A stretch of 64,000 nt of DNA, from the NCBI GenBank assembly GCA_024233285.1, contig JACKPU010000002.1:434001-498000 (forward strand), written 5' to 3'. This DNA is from Opitutaceae bacterium. GTDB lineage: Bacteria; Verrucomicrobiota; Verrucomicrobiia; Opitutales; Opitutaceae. This document shows, in pieces, positions 24,553 through 34,049 of this stretch (position 1 is its first letter; every line of letters begins with the position of its first letter). A program made the translations under genes and the position numbers. A model generated the notes under the pieces. The model was not told where the DNA came from and did no database searches. It saw nothing but the letters and a program-made list of their open reading frames with translations.

Positions 24553-25420
24553 CATTTACGAAACGTCGGCAGCACCGAGCCGACGAGAATTAATACGGCG
24601 CCGATCAACTCGATCGCAGTGTAATGCTCTCCGAACAGCGCCATGCCGCCAATCGCCACGCCTAAGGGCACGAGCATTTGCAGTAGCGAACCCTCGCCGA
24701 CCGGCAGGTCGCGAAATGCTCGGGTCATGCTTAATTGGCCGAGTGCGGCGCATAGGCTCGCCCCGATGATGATCCACCACGAACCGTTGGGCAGCGAGTC
24801 CGTTTGCACCCAGGCAGGAACGCCGCAGATGAGCAGACCATAAACACATTGGGCGGCGAAAATTGTCGAGGTGTGTTCGGTCGCGTGCAGCCCTCTTATA
24901 AGGACGATCACCGTGGCTGACGCGAAAGCGGTAAGCAACGCGAGAACATCGTAAACGCCCGGATGCAGTGCGGTGCTGACGACATTGGTGAGCATGGCCA
25001 GCCCGGCGAGTGTGACGGTGCAACCCACCGCCAGCGGAACGGTGAAACGTTCACTAACACCCACACCGCAAGCAGCCCGCCCCAGATCACATATGTGTTG
25101 CCGATGAAGGTGGCGCGTCCGGCGCCGAGGTGTTCGATCGTGACGTAGTAGGCCAACGTGCCGATGCCGCCGATGATACCACGGGCGATAAGGCGTGGAT
25201 TGGTGAAGAGATTTCGCGGCTGAAACTCGCGATGATAGACGGCGCCGATCACCGCCAATCCGGTGATCCAGCGCATGCACACGAGAAACCACATGTTGGT
25301 GCCTTCGAGCGCACCGAATGCGCGGATGAGCAGGATGTTTGCGGTGAAGCCTGCGGTTGAAAGCACCATTAACGCGATACCGCGCGCGTGATGCGGATTT
25401 CCGGGAGCCGAGGTGGTCAT
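24552..25420 (-). pseudogene. EamA/DMT family transporter, broken by a single-base frameshift
   Basis: A ten-helix drug/metabolite transporter of about 290 residues split over two frames. The N-terminal half starts at the ATG at 25420 (MTTSAPGNPHHARGIALMVL) and reads to IWGGLLAVWVL. The C-terminal half continues in another frame from ERFTVPLAVGCTVTLAGL to the stop at 24552. The junction is near 25051-25056. The family usually has LGER at this point; adding one G to the minus-strand TTAGTGAA restores Leu-Gly-Glu-Arg. It is either a recent inactivating deletion or a sequencing error, since the rest of both halves is well conserved in style. Confidence 0.85.
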
Positions 25421-25446
25421 GTGTTGGAGTGCGCTGGCCCGGAACA

Positions 25447-25474
25447 GAAAAACCGCGCCGGGGAGGGCGCGGTT
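25447..25474 (-). terminator. Rho-independent terminator of the 2-oxoglutarate dehydrogenase operon
   Basis: A 9-bp stem AACCGCGCC/GGCGCGGTT with a 6-base loop and five T on the minus strand. It lies about 150 bases after the lpd stop and just upstream of the EamA gene. Nothing else is seen in the 25475-25624 spacer. Confidence 0.82.
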
Positions 25475-25624
25475 GCGATGGATTCGATCCGTGAGTCGAT
25501 TTCCCCTCAGGCAACGCAGCGCCGGTGCGCGACGAGAACGACGCGCCAAAGAGCGGCTTTGCGAAGTTTGAGGGAAGACGACATGGCGACGATGTGTTCA
25601 GGTATGCGCGGTCAAGGCAAGTCC

Positions 25625-27019
25625 TCAGAGTGCATGGATGGCACTCTTACTGACCGCGAGGGCGGCTTCCTTGACGGCTTCACTCATTGTCGGGTGGGCG
25701 TGGATCGTGCGCGCGAGGTCTTCGGCGCTGCCACCGTATTCCATGTGCGTGACGATTTCGCTTATGAGTTCACCGGCGTTCTTGCCGAGGATCTGAGCGC
25801 CGAGGATTTTGTCGGTCTTCGCATCGGCGATGATCTTCACAAAACCATCGGCCCCGTCGTTGGCGTGGGCGCGGGCGTTGGCGGCGAAGTTGAACTTGCC
25901 GACGTTGACCTTGATGTCGGCCTTCTTGGCGGCGTCCTCGCCGAGGCCGACGGTCGCGATCTCGGGATCGGTGTAAATGATGGCGGGCATCAGGTCCCAA
26001 TTGATGTGACCGGCCTTGCCGGCAATCCACTCGGCGACAGCAGCGCCGTCTTCCTCGGCCTTGTGCGCGAGCATCGGACCGTCAATCACATCGCCGATCG
26101 CCCAGATGTTGGCGGCGGTGGTCTTGAGGTGGGCGTCGACCTTGATGCGCTTCTTGTCGGTGAGTTCGACGCCTGCCTTGTCGAGGCCGAGTCCATCAGT
26201 GAAGGGCCGGCGGCCGACGGAGACGAGCACCTTGTCGGCGGCAAATTCGAGTGGCTTGCCGTCGCGCTCGGCGGTGAGTTTGCCGCTCTTGAATCCGGTG
26301 ACCTTGGCGTTGACCTCAATCTTGAGGCCCTGCTTTTGCAGGATGCGGGTGAAATTTCGCACGACATCGGCATCGGCCGTGCCGGCGATTTGCGGGAGGA
26401 ATTCCACCACGGTTACATCGGAGCCGAGGCGGGCCCATACCGAGCCGAGTTCCAGGCCAATGGCGCCGCCGCCTACCACGACGAGTTTCTTCGGCACTTC
26501 CGTGAAGGCGATGGCGTGATCGGATGAGACGATGGTTTCGCCGTCGAACTTCATGAACGGCAGTTCGACCGGGGCGGAACCGGTGGCGATGACGATGTTC
26601 TTGGCGGTGAGGGTGATCGGCTCGCTGGTGCTCGCCGCTACTTGGATGGTCTTGCCGTCAACAAATTGAGCCTCACCGATGACGACGGTCACCTTGCGGG
26701 CCTTGGCGAGCTGGGCCAGGCCGCCGGTCATCTTGCCGACAATGTCCTCCTTCTTCTTGAGCATTGCGCCGACATCGATCGACAGGCCATCGATTTTGAT
26801 ACCGTGTTCCGCCGCGTGGTTTCGATTGAAGGCGAAATGTTCGGATGAGGCGAGGAGGGCCTTGCTCGGAATGCAGCCGACGTTGAGGCAGGTGCCGCCA
26901 AGGGTCTTGCGCTTGTCAACGAGCGCGACCTTCAGGCCGAGTTGGGCGGCGCGAAACGCGCAGACGTAGCCGCCGGGGCCGGCGCCAATAACAATGAGAT
27001 CAAAGGATTCGGAAGACAT
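25625..27019 (-). CDS. lpdA: Dihydrolipoyl dehydrogenase (E3)
   Basis: A flavoprotein that reoxidises the lipoyl arm of 2-oxoacid dehydrogenases, 464 residues. It has the FAD-binding IVIGAGPGGYVCAFRAAQ, redox disulfide GGTCLNVGCIPSK, NAD-binding VVVGGGAIGLELGSVWARLG, FAD site IWAIGDVIDGPMLAHKAEEDG, and the C-terminal catalytic His/Glu in HAHPTMSEAVKEAAL. It is last in the sucA-sucB-lpd operon, 79 bases after sucB, with a hairpin-forming spacer between them. Confidence 0.96.
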   Translation of the reverse strand: MSSESFDLIVIGAGPGGYVCAFRAAQLGLKVALVDKRKTLGGTCLNVGCIPSKALLASSEHFAFNRNHAAEHGIKIDGLSIDVGAMLKKKEDIVGKMTGGLAQLAKARKVTVVIGEAQFVDGKTIQVAASTSEPITLTAKNIVIATGSAPVELPFMKFDGETIVSSDHAIAFTEVPKKLVVVGGGAIGLELGSVWARLGSDVTVVEFLPQIAGTADADVVRNFTRILQKQGLKIEVNAKVTGFKSGKLTAERDGKPLEFAADKVLVSVGRRPFTDGLGLDKAGVELTDKKRIKVDAHLKTTAANIWAIGDVIDGPMLAHKAEEDGAAVAEWIAGKAGHINWDLMPAIIYTDPEIATVGLGEDAAKKADIKVNVGKFNFAANARAHANDGADGFVKIIADAKTDKILGAQILGKNAGELISEIVTHMEYGGSAEDLARTIHAHPTMSEAVKEAALAVSKSAIHAL

Positions 27020-27039
27020 GATTTTGCAGGAGGCAACAG

Positions 27040-27081
27040 AGGGAACGGAGAGAGCACTTAACTCTGTTTTCTCCGTTCTCT
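27040..27081 (-). repeat. Inverted repeat in the sucB-lpd spacer
   Basis: Two 12-base arms (AGGGAACGGAGA and TCTCCGTTCTCT, one G-T wobble) are separated by 18 bases. In the mRNA this forms a stable hairpin between sucB and lpd without a T-run on the coding strand, so it is probably an mRNA stability or processing element. Confidence 0.55.
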
Positions 27082-27098
27082 CCTGTGAGATTTCAGGT

Positions 27099-28325
27099 TC
27101 AGGCGCCGATGAGGAGACGGGCGGGATCCTCGATGGCCTGCTTGACCTTGACGAGGAAGGTGACGGCTTCGCGGCCGTCGACGATGCGGTGGTCGTAGCT
27201 GAGGGCGAGATACATCATCGGGCGGATGACGACCTGGCCGTCGACCGCGACGGGGCGTTCGTTGATGGCGTGCAGACCGAGGATCGCGCTTTGCGGCGCG
27301 TTGAGAATCGGGGTGGAGAGCATCGAACCGAAGATGCCACCGTTGGTGATGGTGAAGACGCCGCCTTCGAGATCGGCGAGGGTGATCTTGCCATCGCGGG
27401 CGCGCCCGGCGACTGCGGCGATCGATTTCTCTATGTCGGCCATGCCGAGCTGATCGCAATCGCGAATGACCGGAACCATCAGGCCTTTCGGGGTCGAGAC
27501 GGCCATGCCGATATCGTAGTAGTGGTTCTGGACGAGGTGGTCGCCGTCGATCTGAGCGTTGATGCCGGGGACTTCCTGCAGGGCGTTGACCACGGCCTTG
27601 GTGAAAAAGGACATGAACCCGAGCTTCACGCCGTGTTTCTTCACGAAGTCGTCCTGGTATTTTTTGCGCAGGGCCATGACGGCGGACATGTCGACCTCGT
27701 TGAAGGTCGTGAGCATGGCGGCTTCGTGTTGCGCCTGGACGAGTCGCTGCGCGATCTTGGCGCGGAGTGGTGTAAGCTTTTTACGGGTCTGGCGTTCGCC
27801 AGTCGCAACGGATTTCGTCGGCGCGGGAGTGGCGGCGGGCTTGGCCTCCTTGGGATTCTCGGCCGGGGAGGACTTGGTTTCGGCGGGCTTGTCAGCGGCG
27901 GAGAGCATATCGCCTTTGGTCACACGGCCGTCTTTGCCCGTGCCCTTGACTTTCTCCGGATCGATCCCGGTTTCCTCGGCGAGACGACGGACGGCGGGAG
28001 ATTGGGTGGCGGATTCGGCTTTGGTGGCGGGTTTTTCCTCCTTGGCTTTGTTCTCGCTGGGTTTCTCCGTGTCCGGTTTTTCGGCGGCGGCGCCTTCTTC
28101 GATGGTCGCGACGACTTCGCCGATTTTCACCTCGGTGCCTTCAGTGACCTTGAGGGAGATCTTGCCTGCGGCCTCGGCGACACCTTCGGAGGTGATCTTG
28201 TCGGTTTCCAATTCGAAGAGCGGCTGATCCTTGGACACGACGTCGCCGTCCTTGACGTGCCACTTGGCCAGCACGCCGGAATTGATGGATTCGCCGAGGG
28301 CGGGGATTTTGACTTCCAGACTCAT
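27099..28325 (-). CDS. sucB: Dihydrolipoyllysine succinyltransferase (E2 of 2-oxoglutarate dehydrogenase)
   Basis: A 408-residue E2 subunit. One N-terminal lipoyl domain (lipoylated Lys in [12 protein letters not shown], residue about 43) is followed by a charged Pro/Ala/Lys linker and a peripheral subunit-binding domain ([20 protein letters not shown]). A second linker precedes the catalytic core, which ends with the active-site motif [17 protein letters not shown] (His and Asp). The order sucA-sucB-lpd, with sucA upstream, identifies it as the succinyl-transferring E2 rather than the acetyl one. Confidence 0.95.
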   Translation of the reverse strand: MSLEVKIPALGESINSGVLAKWHVKDGDVVSKDQPLFELETDKITSEGVAEAAGKISLKVTEGTEVKIGEVVATIEEGAAAEKPDTEKPSENKAKEEKPATKAESATQSPAVRRLAEETGIDPEKVKGTGKDGRVTKGDMLSAADKPAETKSSPAENPKEAKPAATPAPTKSVATGERQTRKKLTPLRAKIAQRLVQAQHEAAMLTTFNEVDMSAVMALRKKYQDDFVKKHGVKLGFMSFFTKAVVNALQEVPGINAQIDGDHLVQNHYYDIGMAVSTPKGLMVPVIRDCDQLGMADIEKSIAAVAGRARDGKITLADLEGGVFTITNGGIFGSMLSTPILNAPQSAILGLHAINERPVAVDGQVVIRPMMYLALSYDHRIVDGREAVTFLVKVKQAIEDPARLLIGA

Positions 28326-28342
28326 GAGATAGGGAAAGTTGA

Positions 28343-31096
28343 TCAGGCGGTGAAAGCGACCTTGAGGAAAGCGGCGAGTTCGATGCGGTGCAAGGCCAGC
28401 GAACCGACGGCCGGTGAGGCCGAGGCGTCGCGACCAGCATAAGTCGGCCGGCGGCCGGTGACGGCTTCAAGGTGCGGGGCGATGTAGCTCCATGCGCCCA
28501 TGTTCTGCGACTCTTCCTGGCACCAGATGATTTGGGCCTTGGGGTAGCGATTGGCGACCTCGGCCAGGCGGGGGGCGTTGAGGGGATAGAGCTGCTCGAC
28601 GCGCACGATGGCGACGTCGGTAATCTTGTGTTCCTCGCGATAATCGCAGAGGTCGTAGTAGACCTTGCCGGAACAGAAGATGACACGTGAGGCCTCAGCG
28701 GGAGCGTTGTCTTCCTCGAGGATTTCATGGAAGCGACCGTCGGTGAACTCGTCGAGCCGGGACGTGGCGGCCGGATGGCGCAGCAACGATTTTGGCGACA
28801 TGAGAACGAGCGGCTTGCGGAAACTGCGCTTCATCTGGCGGCGCAGCAGATGGAAATACTGGGCGGGCGTGGTGGCGTTGGCGACCTGCATGTTATCCTC
28901 GGCGCAGGCGGTGAGGAAGCGTTCGAGGCGGGCGGAGGAGTGTTCGGGGCCCTGGCCTTCGTAGCCGTGCGGCAGAAGCAGCACCATGTCGCACGTTTGC
29001 TGCCACTTCGATTCACCCGAAGCGATGAACTGGTCAATGACGACCTGCGCGCCGTTGGCGAAATCGCCGAACTGGGCTTCCCAGATGCAAAGCATCTCGT
29101 CGTAGTCGGTGGCGTAGCCGTAATCGAAACCGAGCACGGCGGCCTCGGAGAGCAGCGAATTGTAAACGCAGAACATGGCCTGTCCTTCGCGCACGTGTTT
29201 GAGCGAGGTGTAGGTCTGGAGCGTCTCCATGTCGTGCAGCACCGCATGGCGATGACTGAAAGTGCCGCGCTGACAGTCCTGGCCGCTCAAGCGCACATGT
29301 GTGCCTTCGAGCAAGAGCGTGCCGATGGCCATGGCTTCACCGAGTCCCCAATCGATGGGACCGCCGTTGGCGTGCGCCTTGGCGCGCTGCTCGAGCAGAC
29401 GCTTGATCTTGGGGTTGACGTTGAACCCTTCCGGCACGGTCGTGATCGCCTTGATGACATCCGCGATGTCCTCGGCGCTGGCTTTGGTGACGACCGGATC
29501 AAAGTTGAAGTCCGGCTGAAACACCGCGGTGGAGCCGGCGAACTTATTGGTTTCAGTGAGGGCTTTTCGTTTGGCGCTACGATCATCCTCGCCGGCTTTG
29601 GCTTTGGTGAGGCTGGCTTCCAATGCGTCGGTGTATTCGGCTTTGATGGCCTCACCCTCCTCCGCGGTGATCGAGCCTTCCTCGGTGAGTTTGCGCGTGA
29701 GAATGGCGGAGACCTGCGGGTGCTTGCTGATCTTGCGATAGAGCAGCGGCTGGGTAAATGCGGGCTCATCGCTTTCGTTGTGACCGTGTTTGCGGTAGCA
29801 ATACATGTCCACGACGACATCGCGATGGAACTGCACGCGGAATTCCAAGGCGAGGCGCGCGACCATGCAGACGGCCTCGGGGTCGTCCCCGTTCACGTGG
29901 AAGACCGGGGCCTCGATCATCTTGGCGACGTCGGTGCAATACCGTGTGGAGCGCGCATCACTTGGGTCGGTGGTGAAGCCGATTTGGTTGTTGATGATGA
30001 AGTGAACCGTGCCGCCGGTGCGATAACCGGGCAGTTGCGAGAAATTCATGGTCTCGGCCACGACACCCTGGCCGGCAAAGGCGGCGTCACCGTGGATGAG
30101 CACGGGCATGACCTTGGTGCGATCAGTGTCGCCGCGAATGCGCTGGCGGGCGCGGGCCTTGCCCTCGACGACGGGGTTGACGATTTCGAGGTGTGACGGA
30201 TTGGCCGCGAGGCGAACCTCGACTTTCGGCCCGGCGGCCGTCTCGAGCATGGCGTTGTAACCGAGGTGGTATTTGACGTCGCCGTCGCCGCCGACCGCGT
30301 CGGGGATGTAGTTTTCCGAGAACTGCTCGAAGAGCTGGTCAAACGACTTGCGCATGATGCTGGTGAGCACGTTGAGCCGGCCCCGATGAGCCATGCCCAT
30401 GACGACTTCTTCGACGCCGGTGGCGGGGCAGTGTTCAATGAGCGAATCGAGCGCTGCAATAATGGTCTCGCCCCCTTCGAGGGAGAAGCGTTTCTGGCCG
30501 ACATATTTCGTGTGCAGAAACTTTTCGAAGAGCTCGGCCTTGTGCACGCGGCGCAGGATGCGGATCTTTTCGGCGCGGGAGAAATCGGGCTGGTTGCGCG
30601 TCGTCTCCATTTTGTCCTGCAACCAGCGGCGCACGTCGACATCTTGAATGTGGGTGTATTCGACACCGATTTTGCCGCAATAAGTCTGCCGCAGGGAGGT
30701 GACGACATCGCGGAGTTTCATCTGTCCGCCGCCCAGGTAGGTGCCGACATCAAAGGTCGTGTCGAGATCGGCTTCGGTCAGATCGAATTGTTCCAAACTC
30801 AACTTGGGGTGGGCGGGCGGCGGGTCGCTCAACGGATCGAGATGCGCTTCGAAATGGCCGATGGCACGATACGTATTGATGAGGTAATGGACGTGCGACT
30901 GCTTGAGGCTGTCGATGATGGAGGCTCCTCCCGCCCCGTCGGTGCCGGTGACGCTGCCGCCGTCATGGCCAAGCGTGAAGCCTTGGAAAAAAGCCCGCCA
31001 CGTCGGATCGACCGAATCGGGGTTTTCGAGCCATGAGTGATAAGCGGCTTCGATGACCGCGGCGTTGGCCCGAGTGGGGAGGGTGAGAGAGTTCAT
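28343..31096 (-). CDS. sucA: 2-oxoglutarate dehydrogenase E1
   Basis: The thiamine-diphosphate decarboxylase of the 2-oxoglutarate dehydrogenase complex, 917 residues from the ATG at 31096 ([20 protein letters not shown]). That start fits the family N-terminus ([19 protein letters not shown]), so the 28-codon upstream extension is rejected. Diagnostic segments are [46 protein letters not shown] and the C-terminal [18 protein letters not shown]. It heads the operon sucA-sucB-lpd. A 187-base divergent region with no gene separates it from the YciH pair; promoters for both must lie there. Confidence 0.96.
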   Translation of the reverse strand: MNSLTLPTRANAAVIEAAYHSWLENPDSVDPTWRAFFQGFTLGHDGGSVTGTDGAGGASIIDSLKQSHVHYLINTYRAIGHFEAHLDPLSDPPPAHPKLSLEQFDLTEADLDTTFDVGTYLGGGQMKLRDVVTSLRQTYCGKIGVEYTHIQDVDVRRWLQDKMETTRNQPDFSRAEKIRILRRVHKAELFEKFLHTKYVGQKRFSLEGGETIIAALDSLIEHCPATGVEEVVMGMAHRGRLNVLTSIMRKSFDQLFEQFSENYIPDAVGGDGDVKYHLGYNAMLETAAGPKVEVRLAANPSHLEIVNPVVEGKARARQRIRGDTDRTKVMPVLIHGDAAFAGQGVVAETMNFSQLPGYRTGGTVHFIINNQIGFTTDPSDARSTRYCTDVAKMIEAPVFHVNGDDPEAVCMVARLALEFRVQFHRDVVVDMYCYRKHGHNESDEPAFTQPLLYRKISKHPQVSAILTRKLTEEGSITAEEGEAIKAEYTDALEASLTKAKAGEDDRSAKRKALTETNKFAGSTAVFQPDFNFDPVVTKASAEDIADVIKAITTVPEGFNVNPKIKRLLEQRAKAHANGGPIDWGLGEAMAIGTLLLEGTHVRLSGQDCQRGTFSHRHAVLHDMETLQTYTSLKHVREGQAMFCVYNSLLSEAAVLGFDYGYATDYDEMLCIWEAQFGDFANGAQVVIDQFIASGESKWQQTCDMVLLLPHGYEGQGPEHSSARLERFLTACAEDNMQVANATTPAQYFHLLRRQMKRSFRKPLVLMSPKSLLRHPAATSRLDEFTDGRFHEILEEDNAPAEASRVIFCSGKVYYDLCDYREEHKITDVAIVRVEQLYPLNAPRLAEVANRYPKAQIIWCQEESQNMGAWSYIAPHLEAVTGRRPTYAGRDASASPAVGSLALHRIELAAFLKVAFTA

Positions 31097-31283
31097 GTGC
31101 AGATAATAAAGCACACCTGCGCTGCACGACCAAGGGCCGTGCCCGCTACGTGTGCCTTTGAAAAGGGTTGGACTGAACATTCAATCCCACCAGCCGGGGC
31201 AACTCAAGCCAAGCCCCGGATCGGACGAGAGATTGCAATGCAGCTTAAGCTTAGTAACAGAGAAATTAGTTACATCTAACACC

Positions 31284-31535
31284 GTGATTGAACCTGTTAT
31301 CAAAATTTCGCTCGCCAATTTGCTCGCCGGCATCCAACGCGCGGATGCCGATGTCATTACCGCTGAAATGGAAAAACTCGACGGCGTCCTCAGCACCGAA
31401 CGCAATCATCTACATCCGCAACTCGTTCATTTTCTAGAACGTAGGAGTTATGCCAAGGCCTTGATGTTTCTTGGCGGCGAATCGGATATCCCGGTTGGCG
31501 CCTGCGGCGGACGACCGTCGCCCACGCAGTCATGA
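31284..31535 (+). CDS. Small hypothetical protein coupled to yciH
   Basis: An 83-residue protein that I start at the GTG at 31284 (VIEPVIKISLANLLAGIQRA). The open frame continues upstream, but that part looks non-coding. The protein is mostly helical (ADADVITAEMEKLDGVLSTE, then LHPQLVHFLERRSYAKALMF) with a small C-terminal tail holding one Cys. Its stop overlaps the start of the SUI1-like gene in an ATGA, so the pair is translationally coupled. I do not recognise the family; a role in translation is suggested only by the neighbour. Confidence 0.62.
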   Translation: MIEPVIKISLANLLAGIQRADADVITAEMEKLDGVLSTERNHLHPQLVHFLERRSYAKALMFLGGESDIPVGACGGRPSPTQS

Positions 31536-31954
31536 GCAGGTCCGGCAAAGTATCCACCGGCGGCGGCGACGATCTCGGACAGAATCCGTTCGGGGCCTTG
31601 AGTGGCGCGGGTCTCCCGCAAAATAGCGGATCGCAAAAACCGGAAACCCTCAAATCGGGCACTGGCGAAGCCGTCCGGCCGACGGGGGCCACGAATCCGC
31701 CGCCAAAACACCGCGGACGCTTGGACATCAAACGTGCGACCGCCGGGCGTGGTGGCAAAACCGTGACGCTCGTGACGGGATTCGTCGGGATCGGGCTGCC
31801 CGAAAAGGAGCAACTGGCCAAAAAGATGCGCGCGGCTTGCGGCTGCGGCGGCACCGTCAAGGATGGCAATATCGAGATTCAAGGCGATCAGCGCGACAAG
31901 ATCGCCGCCATTCTCAGCGACGCGGGATTCAGGCCGGTCTTTGCCGGCGGTTAA
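31532..31954 (+). CDS. yciH: YciH/SUI1 (eIF1-like) translation factor
   Basis: A 140-residue protein with a disordered Gly/Pro-rich N-terminus (about 60 residues) and a C-terminal SUI1 domain: RATAGRGGKTVTLVTGFVG, KKMRAACGCGGTVKDGNIEI and QGDQRDKIAAILSDAGFRPV. SUI1 domains bind the small ribosomal subunit and monitor start-codon selection. The bacterial YciH role is partly characterised. The N-terminal extension is longer than in E. coli YciH. The stop overlaps the stop of convergent metF. Confidence 0.92.
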   Translation: MSRSGKVSTGGGDDLGQNPFGALSGAGLPQNSGSQKPETLKSGTGEAVRPTGATNPPPKHRGRLDIKRATAGRGGKTVTLVTGFVGIGLPEKEQLAKKMRAACGCGGTVKDGNIEIQGDQRDKIAAILSDAGFRPVFAGG

Positions 31955-32832
31955 GCGGCCAGGCCCGCGGCCAAGGCGAGCGCGCTTTTGGCGCGGTTGA
32001 GAATGTAGATGTGGTAGCCGGGCGCGTCTTGGGCGAGAAGTTCGCGGATCTGGCCGAGCGCCCAATCGATGCCGATGGTCTCGACGATCTCGGGATTTTC
32101 GCCGGCGGCTTCGAGCCTCGTGATCAGTTTGGCGGGGAGCGTGGCGCCGCACATTGAGGTGAAACGCTGGATCTGTTTTAGCGAGAGCACGGGCATGATG
32201 CCGGGGACGATCGGAACCGTGATACCGGCGGCGCGACATTGCTCGACGAAACGAAAGTAAACGGCGTTGTCGAAGAAGAGCTGGGTGGTGATGAAGTCAG
32301 CGCCCGCGTCCACTTTGGCTTTGAGGTGATCCAAGTCGGCTTGCGGAGACGCGGCCTCCGGGTGTTTTTCCGGATAGCCGCCGACGCCGAGGCAGAAATC
32401 GGCATGACGCGATTTGAGCAGGGCCACGAGCTCGGCGGCGTAGCGCAGTCCGTCCGGTGCGGGTTTGAACTCGGTGCTGCCTTTCGGCGGATCGCCGCGC
32501 AGCGTCATGATGTTGCGGAAACCGGCTTCGTGAATGCGACCGGCGAGTTCGTGCAGCTCGGCCCGCGAGTGGCCGACGCACGTCAGATGGGGCATGACGG
32601 TGAAGCCGAGTTCTTCGCGGAGCAGTCGCGAAACCTGCGCCGTGCGTTCGCGGGTGCTGCCCCCTGCGCCATAGGTCACCGAGACAAAATCGGGTTCGAT
32701 CCGCTGCAAGGCCACGGCGGTTTCGCGCAAGGCGGCGACTCCGGCGTCGTCTTTGGGCGGAAAGAATTCCAGCGAGCGCAGCGGATGGGGTTTGCCTTGG
32801 AAAAATGCGGCAATGGGGGAATCTGGAGGCAT
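31951..32832 (-). CDS. metF: Methylenetetrahydrofolate reductase
   Basis: A flavoenzyme that makes 5-methyltetrahydrofolate for methionine synthesis, 293 residues. It has SLEFFPPKDDAGVAAL, FVSVTYGAGGSTRERTAQV, HLTCVGHSRAELHE, IMTLRGDPPKGS and the FAD/NADH loop FITTQLFFDN. The ATG at 32832 is only 5 bases after a perfect palindrome (32838-32865) and has no Shine-Dalgarno sequence, so the mRNA may be leaderless or start inside the palindrome. The palindrome looks like an operator, so transcription is probably repressed by a dimeric regulator. Confidence 0.95.
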   Translation of the reverse strand: MPPDSPIAAFFQGKPHPLRSLEFFPPKDDAGVAALRETAVALQRIEPDFVSVTYGAGGSTRERTAQVSRLLREELGFTVMPHLTCVGHSRAELHELAGRIHEAGFRNIMTLRGDPPKGSTEFKPAPDGLRYAAELVALLKSRHADFCLGVGGYPEKHPEAASPQADLDHLKAKVDAGADFITTQLFFDNAVYFRFVEQCRAAGITVPIVPGIMPVLSLKQIQRFTSMCGATLPAKLITRLEAAGENPEIVETIGIDWALGQIRELLAQDAPGYHIYILNRAKSALALAAGLAA

Positions 32833-32837
32833 ATAAT

Positions 32838-32865
32838 CAACATATCAGGTTTCGATGATATGTTG
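32838..32865. promoter_or_regulatory. Perfect palindrome upstream of metF
   Basis: Arms CAACATATCA and TGATATGTTG are fully complementary, with an 8-base spacer. The site fills most of the 73-base gap between rlmN and metF. It looks like an operator for a dimeric winged-helix repressor (for example ArsR/SahR type, inferred) responding to methionine-cycle metabolites. Confidence 0.72.
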
Positions 32866-32905
32866 GCAAGCCTGAAGCAGGATCTGGATCGCCCGGCTGC
32901 GAAGT

Positions 32906-34021
32906 TCAAGTGGCGGACAGTTCGCGCGCCTTTTCGGTTTTGAGCCGCAGCTGACCGCAGGCGGCCTCGATGTCATGGCCTTTTTCGCGGCGGAGCGTCA
33001 CCGAAACACGGGCCCGGCGCAGCACGTCGGCAAAGGCTTCCTGCCGGGCGATCCCCGGTCGCTTCCACGGCAGGCCCTCAACGGTGTTGTAGGGGATGAG
33101 GTTGACGTGGGCGTGGAGATCGAGGGCGATATCACGCAGCTTTTCCGCCTGTTCGCGCGAGTCGTTGATATCCTCGATCAAAATAAACTCCAACGTCACC
33201 ATGCGTCCGTGCTTCTCGGAAAACGCTTTGACGGCCGGCAGTAGTTTCGCGAGCGGGTAGGCTTTGTTGACCGGCATGATCTGTTCGCGCACCTCGTCCG
33301 TGGCGCCGTGCAGGGAGATCGCCAGGCGGATGCCGAGCGGTTCATCGGCGAGCTGCAGAATTCTCGGCACCAGTCCGGAAGTTGAAAGCGTGATGCGCCG
33401 GGCGCCGAAGCCGAGTCCCCACTCGGCGTTGATGATGGTGAGGGCGCGGATGATGGCGTCGTAGTTGGCGAGCGGTTCACCCATGCCCATGACCACAATG
33501 TTGTCGAAAGTGGCCAGACCGCTGTGGGCGCGCGGGTCATGTTCGTCCTCGCGATAGCAAACCTGCAGCAGTTGCGCGACGATTTCGCCGGCGTTGAGGT
33601 CGCGTTTCAAACCGAGCAGACCCGAGGCGCAGAATTTGCAGCCCATGGCGCAACCAACCTGCGTCGAGATGCAGATGGTTTTGCGCGAGTGCTCGAGGCC
33701 GACGCCTTCCTGCGGCGCGCGGATGATGACGGTCTCGATGAGCGATTGATCGCCGAGTTCGAGCAGCAGCTTGTCGGTGACGTCGAGCGATTGTTTGCCG
33801 TGCACGAGGGTGAGGGGGGCAAACTCAAACGTCTCGTCGAGCCAGGCACGCAAGGCCTTCGGCAAGTTCGTCATCGCGTCCCAAGAGCGGGCGCGCTTTT
33901 TGTAAACCCAATCGAGGATCTGTTTGGCGCGGAATGCCGGCTCACCGCGCGCTTGGAGGCGGACGGTGAGGGTCTCGAGGGTTTCGCCGGTAAAGGGCGG
34001 CTTGGCGGGCGTGAATTTCAT
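32906..34021 (-). CDS. rlmN: Dual-specificity RNA methyltransferase RlmN
   Basis: A radical-SAM enzyme that methylates C2 of A2503 in 23S rRNA and A37 in some tRNAs, 371 residues. It has the 4Fe-4S cluster motif STQVGCAMGCKFCASG (three Cys), the preceding ETVIIR, NIVVMGMGEPLANYD, and the C-terminal IEAACGQLR with the mechanistic Cys. It is located 28 bases after leuA on the same strand and upstream of metF. Confidence 0.96.
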   Translation of the reverse strand: MKFTPAKPPFTGETLETLTVRLQARGEPAFRAKQILDWVYKKRARSWDAMTNLPKALRAWLDETFEFAPLTLVHGKQSLDVTDKLLLELGDQSLIETVIIRAPQEGVGLEHSRKTICISTQVGCAMGCKFCASGLLGLKRDLNAGEIVAQLLQVCYREDEHDPRAHSGLATFDNIVVMGMGEPLANYDAIIRALTIINAEWGLGFGARRITLSTSGLVPRILQLADEPLGIRLAISLHGATDEVREQIMPVNKAYPLAKLLPAVKAFSEKHGRMVTLEFILIEDINDSREQAEKLRDIALDLHAHVNLIPYNTVEGLPWKRPGIARQEAFADVLRRARVSVTLRREKGHDIEAACGQLRLKTEKARELSAT

Positions 34022-34049
34022 CTCCGCCCGCCAATGTGACGGGATCGTG

